From Rugamonas brunnea (lineage in GTDB: Bacteria; Pseudomonadota; Gammaproteobacteria; Burkholderiales; Burkholderiaceae_D), in contig NZ_JACEZT010000019.1 of the NCBI RefSeq assembly GCF_014042345.1, forward strand, positions 1 through 64,000: a stretch of DNA of 64,000 nt. The letters run 5' to 3'. A program made the position numbers and the translations under genes. Shown here piece after piece: positions 34,601 to 42,179 of the stretch (its first letter is position 1; each line of letters opens with the position of its first letter). The notes beneath the pieces are model-generated. The model made no database searches. It was not told the origin of the DNA and saw nothing but the letters and a program-made list of their open reading frames with translations.

Positions 34601-35638
34601 ATGCAAGCACATCTGCAAACACATCTGCAAACACATCAGCTTGGCAGCACCGGACCGCAAGTGTCGCAACTGGGCCTGGGCCTGATGGGCATGTCGGACC
34701 TGTATGGCCCGACCGACCGCGCCGAAAGCATCGCCACCATCCACGCCGCGCTGGAAGCGGGCGTCACCCTGCTCGACACGGGCGACTTCTACGGCATGGG
34801 CCACAATGAATTGCTGCTGCGCGAGGCGCTGGCCGGGCGCCGTCGCGAGCAGGCCGTCATCAGCGTCAAGTTCGGCGCGCTGCGCGATCCGCTGGGCGGC
34901 TGGAGCGGCGTCGACAACCGTCCGGTGGCGCTGAAGAACTTCCTGGCCTACTCGCTGCAACGGCTGGGCGTGGAGCACATCGACATCTACCGTCCGGCCC
35001 GGCTGGACCCGGCCGTGCCCATCGAGGACACGGTGGGCGCCATGGCCGACCTGGTCAAGGCTGGCCTGATCCGCCACATCGGCCTGTCCGAGGTGGGGCC
35101 GGAGACGCTGCGCCGCGCCCACGCCGTGCATCCGATCAGCGACCTGCAGATCGAATATTCGATGATCTCGCGCGGCATCGAGGATGGCATCGTGCAGACC
35201 TGCCGCGAACTCGGCATCGCCATCACGGCCTACGGCGTGCTGTCGCGCGGGCTGATCAGCGGCCACTGGACAGCCCAGCGCGCCGGCGAGGGCGATTTCC
35301 GGGGCCAGCACAGCCCGCGCTTCCAGGGCGACAACCTGCGCCACAACCTGTCGCTGGTGGAGCGGGTGCGCGCCATCGCCGACGAGCTGGGCGTCTCCGT
35401 GGCCCAGGTGGCCATCGCCTGGGTGGCGGCGCAGGGCGCCGCGCTGGGGGCCGATATTGTGCCGCTGGTGGGGGCGCGCAGCCGGGTGCGGTTGGCCGAG
35501 GCGCTGGGCGCGGCCAGCGTGCACCTGTCGGCGGCCGATCTGGCGCGGCTGGCGCAGGCGGTGCCGGCCGGCGCCGCGGCCGGCGCCCGCTACAACGCAC
35601 ACGCGGTGGCGTTGCTCGACAGCGAACGGCGCGCCTGA
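34601..35638 (+). CDS. Aldo/keto reductase, subfamily lacking the canonical catalytic His
   Basis: A 345-residue TIM-barrel aldo/keto reductase that should reduce carbonyls with NADPH. The active-site Asp/Tyr segment is LLDTGDFYG and the Lys is in SVKFG. Where most relatives have an H-R-V-D-P segment with the catalytic His, this one reads YRPARLDP, so the His is Ala; I recall a subfamily sharing this. The start at 34601 is chosen because GGAG lies 9 bases upstream; an ATG at 34544 is possible. A 12-base direct repeat encodes HLQTHLQTH at the N-terminus. Probably regulated by the divergent LysR protein. Confidence 0.88.
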   Translation: MQAHLQTHLQTHQLGSTGPQVSQLGLGLMGMSDLYGPTDRAESIATIHAALEAGVTLLDTGDFYGMGHNELLLREALAGRRREQAVISVKFGALRDPLGGWSGVDNRPVALKNFLAYSLQRLGVEHIDIYRPARLDPAVPIEDTVGAMADLVKAGLIRHIGLSEVGPETLRRAHAVHPISDLQIEYSMISRGIEDGIVQTCRELGIAITAYGVLSRGLISGHWTAQRAGEGDFRGQHSPRFQGDNLRHNLSLVERVRAIADELGVSVAQVAIAWVAAQGAALGADIVPLVGARSRVRLAEALGAASVHLSAADLARLAQAVPAGAAAGARYNAHAVALLDSERRA

Positions 35639-35645
35639 TGTCGTC

Positions 35646-35684
35646 GTGATAACAAGGGGAGGGCAGTGTTATCACTCCCCTTGT
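35646..35684. terminator. Two interleaved hairpins (A-B-A'-B' order) downstream of the aldo/keto reductase gene
   Basis: GTGATAAC (35646-35653) can pair with GTTATCAC (35668-35675), and ACAAGGGGAG (35652-35661) with CTCCCCTTGT (35675-35684). The stems are interleaved, so they are either alternatives (a switch) or, trimmed by two pairs, an H-type pseudoknot. The location 8 bases after the reductase stop suggests transcript ending, but no U-tract follows. Confidence 0.5.
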
Positions 35685-35720
35685 CAAATCCTCTACGACA
35701 AATAAACAACATGAATGACG

Positions 35721-35747
35721 GTCAGTTACACAGCTTATGGCCGATCA
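35721..35747 (+). promoter_or_regulatory. Possible sigma-28 (FliA) promoter of the chemoreceptor gene
   Basis: GCCGATCA at 35740-35747 matches the sigma-28 -10 consensus GCCGATAA at 7 of 8 positions. Eleven bases upstream is GTCAGTTA (35721-35728), a weak 4-of-8 match to the -35. Spacing is right and the downstream gene is a chemoreceptor, the usual class of sigma-28 target. Confidence 0.4.
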
Positions 35748-35793
35748 GGCTAATTCGGCGTATTCTTTCTCCGTGTTAACAAAGGAGCTTGCC

Positions 35794-37434
35794 GTGAATC
35801 GCCTGACTTTCCAACAAAAACTGTGGGTCCCGCTCATTTGCAGCCTGCTGTGCATCATGGCGATCTTCATCGTCGACGCGTTCCACGCGCGCGCCGTCCG
35901 CATGGAGGAACGCAGCAATGATTTGCGTAACATCGTCGACAGCGCACTCAGCATTGTCAAAGGCTACGATGCCCAGGTGGCGTCCGGCGCGCTGAGCAAG
36001 GAGGAGGCGCAAGCGCGCGCCCAGGCCGTGATCCGCAGCATGCGCTACGGCAGCGACGGCTACCTGTCGATCAACAATTCCAATTTCGTCGTCATCATGC
36101 ATCCGATCAAGCCGGAAATGAATGGCAAGGACATGAACAGCATGCAGGACCCCAAGGGCAACTACGTGTACCGCGACATCGTCGCCGCCGGCAACAGCAG
36201 CGACAACGGCGGCTTCGTGCGTTACTACTGGCCCCGCCCCGGCGCGTCCGAACCGGTGCCCAAGCTGAGCCGCGTGGGCCATTACGCGCCTTGGGATTGG
36301 CACCTGGTGACGGGCGTGTACGTGGACGATATCGATACCGCGTTCCGCGATTCCCTGCTGACCTCGGGCGCCGTGCTGCTGGGCGTGTGCGCGGTGCTGG
36401 CGGGGATCGTCAGCGTGGTCAACCGCAGCCTGCGCCACACCATCGGCGGCGATCCCGAATACGCGGGCCAGGTGGCGGCCCGCATCGCCGGCGGCGACCT
36501 GAGCACCGACGTCGACACCCATGAGAGCGACCGCGGCAGCATCCTGTACGGCATGAAGGCCATGCGCGACCAGCTGGCCGACACCATCGGCGAAATCCGC
36601 CACAGCGCCGAGATGATCGCCACCGCGTCGGCCGAGATCGCGACCGGCAATATGGATTTGTCGGCCCGCACCGAATCGCAGGCCAGCGCGCTGGAAGAGA
36701 CTGCCGCCTCAATGGAGGAACTGACCTCGACCGTGAACCAGAACGCCAGCAACGCGGTGCAAGCCAACGAACTGGTGGAATCGGCCTCGCAAGTGGCCGA
36801 GCAGGGCGGACGCGTGGTGTCGCAGGTGGTGCAGACGATGGAAACCATCAACGCGTCGGCCACCCGCATCGTCGACATCATCAGCGTGATCGACGGCATC
36901 GCCTTCCAGACCAACATCCTGGCCCTGAACGCGGCCGTGGAAGCGGCCCGCGCCGGCGAGCAGGGCCGTGGCTTCGCGGTGGTGGCGTCGGAAGTGCGCA
37001 ACCTGGCCCAGCGCAGCGCGGCGGCGGCCAAGGAGATCAAGACCTTGATCAACGATTCGGTCGACAGCATCAACGCCGGCAGCGCCCTGGTGGCCCAGGC
37101 CGGCACCACGATGGACCAGGTGGTGGCCAGCGTGTCGCGCGTGACCGCCATCATGCGCGAGATCACGGCCGCCTCGACCGAGCAGAGCACGGGCATCGGC
37201 CACGTCAACATGGCGATCACGGAAATGGACAGCGTGACGCAGCAGAACGCGGCCCTGGTGGAACAGGCCGCCGCCGCCGCCGGCAGCATGCAGGAACAGG
37301 CGCACCACCTGGCCGACATGGTGGCGCGCTTCCGGTTGAGCGGCGAGGCGGTGCGTCCGGCCGTGGCCGCCGCGCCCGCGCCAGCACCGGCCCGCGTGGC
37401 CAAGCCGGCGCGCCGCGTGGCGCTGACGCGCTAA
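35794..37434 (+). CDS. Methyl-accepting chemotaxis protein with single Cache (sCache) sensor
   Basis: A 546-residue chemoreceptor. A transmembrane helix (about 10-30) is followed by a periplasmic sCache domain (about 35-185, with the [10 protein letters not shown] and [11 protein letters not shown] motifs), a second helix (about 190-212), a HAMP region and the cytoplasmic signalling domain with the tip sequence around [30 protein letters not shown]-type residues (seen as [15 protein letters not shown]). A Pro/Ala-rich tail ends in basic residues, with no NWETF pentapeptide. GTG at 35794 is preferred because AAAGGAG lies 6 bases upstream; the ATG at 35737 has no such site and falls on the putative sigma-28 promoter. 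Confidence 0.93.
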   Translation: [546 protein letters not shown]

Positions 37435-37499
37435 GCCGGCGCCTTCAACGGCAACGGCCCCCGGCAACGGGGGCAAGACAAATGGGGAGTTCAAGGCAG

Positions 37500-37537
37500 A
37501 TGGGGACGTGACGCCAGTAAATGGCTCACGTCCCCAT
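37500..37537. repeat. REP-like hairpin between convergent genes
   Basis: ATGGGGACGTGA (37500-37511) pairs with TCACGTCCCCAT (37526-37537). Inside, GCCA (37513-37516) pairs with TGGC (37522-37525), giving a 16-bp stem with one bulged base and a 5-base loop. It lies between the chemoreceptor and lipoprotein genes, which converge, so it may end both transcripts. Its GGGGAC/GTCCCC core resembles repetitive extragenic palindromes. Confidence 0.6.
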
Positions 37538-37553
37538 TGGTTTGTGTGCGGCC

Positions 37554-38096
37554 TTATTGCGTGGCCTTGCCGGATGCCGGGGCGCCGCCACCGGCCGTTG
37601 CCGCGTCGGCCGGCTGGCCGTCATCGGCCGGGCCGTCCTGCTGGCCATCGGCGGCCGCGCCCGGTGTGCCGGCCGCGGCTGGCGCACCATCGTTCGAGAC
37701 CACGGCCGGCACGAACACCAGCTTGCCGCCTTCGACCCGGAACACACCCAGCAAGTCGCCCGCTTCCGCCTTCGGTTCCGGCAGCTCGGTGCAGGTTTGC
37801 GTCTCCACCTGCCACAGCTGGTTGCCGTCGCGCAGGATCCAGGTTTGCTCGCCCAGCCCGAACAGTTCGATTTCCACGTCCTTGGCCGGCATGCTGCCCA
37901 GGCTGATGCGGCGCTGGCAGTCCGGCCAGCGCGACAGGATCAGCGACACGGCCGCGTCGCGCTTCCACAGGTGTTCCTGCTCGCGCTTGACGGTCAGCGC
38001 ATGGCTGCTGCCGCTGCCGCCCACGTAGTAGGAGGCCGAGTCGTCGACGCAGGCCGTCAGCAGCAGGGGCAGGGTGGCGAGCAGGATCTTGCGCAT
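37554..38096 (-). CDS. Small hypothetical lipoprotein
   Basis: A 180-residue lipoprotein of unknown function. The signal peptide ends in the lipobox LLTAC, with the Cys at about residue 16, so it is processed by signal peptidase II and anchored in a membrane. The middle (about 35-125) is a compact domain with a WxxCQRRISLG segment and a paired Cys (TCTEL). The C-terminal 50 residues are Ala/Gly/Pro/Asp-rich and probably disordered. The downstream end reaches the REP-like hairpin. Confidence 0.8.
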   Translation of the reverse strand: MRKILLATLPLLLTACVDDSASYYVGGSGSSHALTVKREQEHLWKRDAAVSLILSRWPDCQRRISLGSMPAKDVEIELFGLGEQTWILRDGNQLWQVETQTCTELPEPKAEAGDLLGVFRVEGGKLVFVPAVVSNDGAPAAAGTPGAAADGQQDGPADDGQPADAATAGGGAPASGKATQ

Positions 38097-38235
38097 GGCG
38101 GGAATCGTCAGCAAAAAAATGGTGCGTCCATTATAGCGGCAGCGCGGCGCGGCGGATGGCGCCGTTGGCGGGGATGGACAGGAGGCGGGAGGCGGGAAGC
38201 GGGAGCAAGACGGGCGCAAAGCGGGAGTCAAAACG

Positions 38236-38269
38236 CGTCGCGCCCGGCCATGTAGGACCGGGCGCGACG
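38236..38269 (-). terminator. Rho-independent terminator of ompW
   Basis: CGTCGCGCCCGG (38236-38247) pairs perfectly with CCGGGCGCGACG (38258-38269) over a 10-base loop. On the minus strand the stem is followed after two bases by TTTT. It lies 50 bases downstream of the ompW stop. Confidence 0.8.
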
Positions 38270-38319
38270 TTGGCGTTCACGCGGCGGGCGCCGCGCGAAC
38301 GGTGGGAAGTGCGGCTGGC

Positions 38320-38931
38320 TTAGAAGCGGTAGCCCACGCCCACGCCGACCAGCCATGGATCGATCTGCACGTTGCTGACCTTGGCGCCGCTGACGAACAC
38401 GTCGCTACGGATCTGCACTTTTTTCACGTCGAAGTTAACCGACCAGTTCTTGTCGATCTTGTAGTCCACGCCCGCTTGCAGGGCCAGGCCGAAGCTCTTG
38501 TGCTCCAGGCCGCCTGCGCCGTTCAGCAGTTCCACCTTGCTGATGTTGGTGTAGTTGATACCGGCACCGACGTAGGGATTCAGTTGCGCGTCAGGCAGGA
38601 AGTGGTACTGGGCCAGCAGCGTTGGCGGCAGGTGCTTGAAGGTGCCGATGTTGGAACCGTCCAGGCTCACGTCATGCTTTTGCGGGTAGGTCAGTACCAG
38701 CTCGGCCGACACGTTGCGGTTGAAGAAATAGGAGATGTCCACTTCGGGAATGGTCTTGGAGCTGACATCGATGCGGTCCGATGCGCCCACACCACCGACC
38801 GGGTCGGACTTGTTGGCCGGGTCAATGTGCACAGCGCGCACACGCACCAGCCATGGGCTTTCTTCCGCCATGGCGTTACCGGCCAGCATGCCGAGGGAGA
38901 CCAGAATGATTGCTGCTGCAGACTTTTGCAT
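38320..38931 (-). CDS. ompW: OmpW-family outer membrane protein
   Basis: A 203-residue eight-stranded beta-barrel porin-like protein for small hydrophobic compounds. The signal peptide (about 1-22, ending GNAMA) precedes alternating beta strands; PEVDISYFFNRNVSAEL and the C-terminal WLVGVGVGYRF, ending in Phe, are OmpW hallmarks. The ATG at 38931 has AGAGGAA just upstream, so the ATG eight codons earlier was rejected. An Fnr/Anr-type box lies upstream and a clear terminator follows. Stand-alone gene, probably raised under low oxygen. Confidence 0.93.
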   Translation of the reverse strand: MQKSAAAIILVSLGMLAGNAMAEESPWLVRVRAVHIDPANKSDPVGGVGASDRIDVSSKTIPEVDISYFFNRNVSAELVLTYPQKHDVSLDGSNIGTFKHLPPTLLAQYHFLPDAQLNPYVGAGINYTNISKVELLNGAGGLEHKSFGLALQAGVDYKIDKNWSVNFDVKKVQIRSDVFVSGAKVSNVQIDPWLVGVGVGYRF

Positions 38932-38998
38932 TTGTATTTCCTCTCTTTGTTTCATTGAAGTAACGCAATCAGTCTATTGTTGCGGTGCCGCAGAAACT

Positions 38999-39012
38999 TT
39001 GATCTAAGTCAA
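38999..39012 (-). promoter_or_regulatory. Fnr/Anr-type binding site upstream of ompW
   Basis: On the minus strand the site reads TTGACTTAGATCAA, matching TTGAT-N4-ATCAA at 9 of 10 positions (TTGAC in the left half, as in many Anr/Dnr sites). It is centred about 75 bases before the ATG. A TAGACT -10-like element (38971-38976) lies where a class II Fnr-dependent promoter would place it. Confidence 0.65.
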
Positions 39013-39091
39013 AATTGTCCGGGACACGACGATGTAGCAGGCTCAGCGTGAACGCGGCTTGATTTGACGACTATTTTTTGTTGGATCGGTA

Positions 39092-39121
39092 AGCAATCGC
39101 GTGCGCGGGGCCGCGATTGCT
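39092..39121. terminator. Hairpin downstream of the MORN-repeat gene
   Basis: AGCAATCGCG (39092-39101) pairs perfectly with CGCGATTGCT (39112-39121) around a GC-rich 10-base loop, about 95 bases after the MORN/TonB-C gene stop on the minus strand. No U-tract, so it may be a weak or factor-assisted terminator. Confidence 0.4.
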
Positions 39122-39215
39122 GGGCCGGAAAGGTGGGGCAGTGGGGAGATGGGATGCCGGCGCCGGCAGCTTATCCGCGAGGCTGGCTGGCGCCGCGCCG
39201 TGTGCGCTGGTGTGG

Positions 39216-40256
39216 TCAGCGCCGGATGATGAAGTTGGTGGCGTAGGTATAGCGCATGGCGCATGGCTGGCCGCCGCAGCGTGCCGGCTTGAACTTGCTG
39301 AGCATGAGGATGGTGGCGGCGATGCGGCCCAGTTCGGGTTCGGGCGCTTCCAGCACAGAGACGCTGGTGGGCTTGCCCTCGCTGTCGATCTGGGTCAGCA
39401 AACGGAACATGCCCCGGACATGCGCCTTGTCGTGCATCGCCGTGAATGCCCGGGCGATGGCTTCCGGCCCGTTGAGCGGGTAGGGCGGCTCGTCGCCTTC
39501 CAGCAGGATCTTGTACGGCGCCTTGACCAGCTCCTGTTGCTCGGGCGAGAGTTGTGCATAGCTCAGGCCTGGCGGCACGAGGAAGCCAGACGCGGCGTCG
39601 CGCTTGATGTGGCTGCCCAGGTCGGGCTGGTCCTGGTGGATGCCGTAGGTCGGCCGTTCAGCCGGCTTGCTTGGCTTGGCTTGCGGATGGAATTCGCGCG
39701 TCACCTGGATGCCGTTCGGATAGGTGATCACACCCTTGCCGCTGAATTCACCGTGCGCCCAGCCGCCTTCGTAGCTGCCGCCGGCGCCATAGCGCATCTT
39801 GCCCTGGCCATGGGGGCTGGTGTCCTGCCACTCGCCGTGGTAGCTGTCGCCCAGCGGGGTGCTGAAATCGACGATGCCGCCCGCGACGCCAGCGACGAAG
39901 GTCGCGTTGAGCTTGCTGCCTTTCGGGTCCGTGTAGACGCCCTTGCCTTCCAGCTTGCCATCCTTGAAGTCGCCCTGCAGCGAAGCGTCGTCGTCGAGCA
40001 GCAGGAAGCCCGGCCCATTCGGTATGCCCTTCACCAGCACGCCTTCGTAGCCGCCGTGCGGGCGCCCGCGCACGGACCAGTTCAGGATGCCCATGCCGTC
40101 CGCATAGCCATCCTTGCAGGCGCCGCTCCAGCTCGCCTTTTCGTCCTCGACCGGCTGCGGGTTGGCGATCAGGCAGTCGGGGTTGCCAATGTAGCTCATG
40201 GCGGCGCTGGCGTTGGTCGCCAGCAGCAGGGAAGTCAGGGATAGCAGCAAGCGCAT
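39216..40256 (-). CDS. MORN-repeat protein with TonB-like C-terminal domain, exported
   Basis: A 346-residue protein with a signal peptide (about 1-18, ending ATNASA). About five MORN-type repeats follow (for example GYADGMG, GDFKDGKLEGKG, YHGEWQ..GQGKM, YEGGWAHGEFSGKG; residues about 45-195). After a Pro-rich linker, the C-terminal domain (about 255-346) has the TonB-C pattern: a variable-spacing motif, RLLTQIDSEGKPTSVSVLE, and a final KFKPARCGGQPCAMRY stretch. Function is unknown. MORN repeats bind membranes or proteins, and TonB-C domains interact with outer-membrane or envelope partners, so an envelope role is inferred. Confidence 0.8.
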   Translation of the reverse strand: MRLLLSLTSLLLATNASAAMSYIGNPDCLIANPQPVEDEKASWSGACKDGYADGMGILNWSVRGRPHGGYEGVLVKGIPNGPGFLLLDDDASLQGDFKDGKLEGKGVYTDPKGSKLNATFVAGVAGGIVDFSTPLGDSYHGEWQDTSPHGQGKMRYGAGGSYEGGWAHGEFSGKGVITYPNGIQVTREFHPQAKPSKPAERPTYGIHQDQPDLGSHIKRDAASGFLVPPGLSYAQLSPEQQELVKAPYKILLEGDEPPYPLNGPEAIARAFTAMHDKAHVRGMFRLLTQIDSEGKPTSVSVLEAPEPELGRIAATILMLSKFKPARCGGQPCAMRYTYATNFIIRR

Positions 40257-40395
40257 GGCGATGCTCCGATTGTTATTGATTTTGCAATCTTAACACCACC
40301 ATTGCCCAAATGGAAGATTGCATACCTGCTCATGTATTGAGCTGGCGCAGGAACAGGCTTACTATGGACGGGTATCCCTCCCACCGGCAGCTGAC

Positions 40396-41187
40396 ATGCA
40401 GGCTTTCCTCTCCTTGCCAGGACAGCGCGCTGCGCTGGCGCAAATACTGGCGCTGGCACTGCTGGCTGGTCCAGAGGCTTGCGCACAGCCGCTCACCCAG
40501 GAGCGGGTGGCGGCGCAGGCGGCCGGGGTGTACGCCGTGCGCGTTGCCGCGCTTGATGCGGCCGGCAAGCTCGATCCGGCGGCCGCCTTCACGGCTCGCG
40601 TGCGGCGCGTGGCGGCTGGCCTGATCGCGCAGGCCGCGCGCGACTATCCGGACACGGCGGCCTGGCCTTGGGAAGTGCATGCCACCACCGACCCGGACCA
40701 GGACGCCGACAGCATGGCCGGCGGCAAGATCCTCGTCAGCCAGGCCTACGTGGAGCGGCTGGAATTATCCGATGTGGAACTGGCCATGCTGCTGGCGCAT
40801 GAAATCGCCCACGTCGTGCTGCGTCACAATTTGCATGAACTGGAGCAGGCGCTGGCGCTGGACCCGGCCTGGGCCGGGCGGCCTTTGGAAGCGCTGGTGG
40901 ATGCCGTCGATCACGACGCGGCGTTGATGGCCAGGCTGGCGCCCCTGAACGTGGCGCAGGAGATGGAGGCCGACCACGCCGGCCTGTTGCTGGCGGCGCA
41001 TGCCGGCTGGCCGCCCGAACGGCTGGCCCGGTACTACCACAAGATGATGCGCGCCAGCGGCCGGCCCTACCTCGACAGCGACGACCATCCGGCGCCGGCC
41101 CGGCGCTGGCAGGCCGCGCGCGCGCTGGCCATCACGCTGGCCGCGCCCGTGCCCGTGCCCATGCCCGTGTCCGCGCTTCAGCGGTAG
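40396..41187 (+). CDS. M48-like zinc metalloprotease, exported
   Basis: A 264-residue protein with a signal peptide from the Met at 40396 (ending about EACAQP). The zinc motif HEIAH lies in the middle, with the third ligand Glu in QEMEADHAG, as in M48/Oma1-BepA-type peptidases. The C-terminal part is helical with a GRPYLDSDDHP segment. It ends in a Val/Pro/Met-rich tail encoded by near-repeats. A TTG start at 40318 is possible but would place 26 residues before the signal peptide. It converges on the solute-binding-protein gene, overlapping by 10 bases at the 3' ends. Confidence 0.85.
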   Translation: MQAFLSLPGQRAALAQILALALLAGPEACAQPLTQERVAAQAAGVYAVRVAALDAAGKLDPAAAFTARVRRVAAGLIAQAARDYPDTAAWPWEVHATTDPDQDADSMAGGKILVSQAYVERLELSDVELAMLLAHEIAHVVLRHNLHELEQALALDPAWAGRPLEALVDAVDHDAALMARLAPLNVAQEMEADHAGLLLAAHAGWPPERLARYYHKMMRASGRPYLDSDDHPAPARRWQAARALAITLAAPVPVPMPVSALQR

Positions 41188-41900
41188 CGGGCCAGGATGC
41201 GCTCCACGCTGCCATCGTCGGCCAGCGCGTCGAGGGCGCGGCTGATGTCCTGGAACGGGATGGCGGATTTGCGCGAGAACGCGCATTGCGCCTTGAAGGT
41301 GGAGAACACCAGGTCGGGCCGCAGGCGCAGCGTCTTGTCGTTGCGGGTCAGGTAAGCCATGGTGGACTGCACCATGATGGTGTACTGCACTTCGCCCGCC
41401 ATCAGCCGGCGCAGGTTCTTGTCCATATTGGGCGACTCGGTGCGGAAGAATTGCTTGCCCAGCACCTGCTCCACGCGCGGATAGCGGTAGCCGGCCACGG
41501 TGCCGATGGGGCGGTCGCGCAGGTCGGCCAGCGAACGGATGGCCGGCGCCCCCTCGCGCGCCACCACCAGTTCCGCGTCCGGGATCAGCGGCCGGCTCCA
41601 TTGGTAGTCGCCATCGATCCAGAACGGCAGCACGTAGCAGATGCCGTCGGCGCGGCCTTGGGTAAGGGTGGGGGTGACGCCGTCCACGTCCACGCTCAGG
41701 TAACTCGCCTGGCGGCCCAGGCGTTGGGCCAGTGCGTCGCCCAGGTCTTTCAGGATACCGCTGCTCAGTTTGCCGTCGCGGAACTGCACCAATGGCATAG
41801 TCAGATCGGTGGGCGCGATCATGACGAGTTCGCTGGTTGCCGCCTGCGCGGTGTGGACCAGGAACAGGGCGGCAAGAAGACACAGGAGTTGCCGAAGCAT
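41178..41900 (-). CDS. Periplasmic solute-binding protein (SBP_bac_3-like)
   Basis: A 240-residue protein with a signal peptide ending HTAQA (about residue 20). The family 3 solute-binding pattern follows: VQFRDGKLSSGILKDLGDAL, then YLSVDVDGVTPTLTQGRADG and the LADLRDRPIGTVAGYRYP hinge region. There is no permease or ATPase gene nearby, so it may be an orphan receptor or sensor subunit, as seen often in this lineage. Ligand unknown. Confidence 0.85.
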   Translation of the reverse strand: MLRQLLCLLAALFLVHTAQAATSELVMIAPTDLTMPLVQFRDGKLSSGILKDLGDALAQRLGRQASYLSVDVDGVTPTLTQGRADGICYVLPFWIDGDYQWSRPLIPDAELVVAREGAPAIRSLADLRDRPIGTVAGYRYPRVEQVLGKQFFRTESPNMDKNLRRLMAGEVQYTIMVQSTMAYLTRNDKTLRLRPDLVFSTFKAQCAFSRKSAIPFQDISRALDALADDGSVERILARYR

Positions 41901-42179
41901 GGGCGGTTCGCCTCCGGGTGTTGGATGGGGGCGGATCGCTTACGGGTACGGGCAAGCGAGCAGCGTTGAATGGGAATTTCGGACATTCTACGACAGGCGT
42001 GGCAGTGCCGTGGCGCACTGCTGTCAATTTTGTTGCGGTGTTGGTCAACTGCCAACGGCGGGCGCGGCACACCCTGCGCCGATGTGATCGGCCGCCAGCG
42101 GGGCTTGCCTCAGATCAAACAGCACGCATTGCATCGGTGACAGTATGGCCATTCCTTTCTCGCAAGCATGGAGTGGCCG

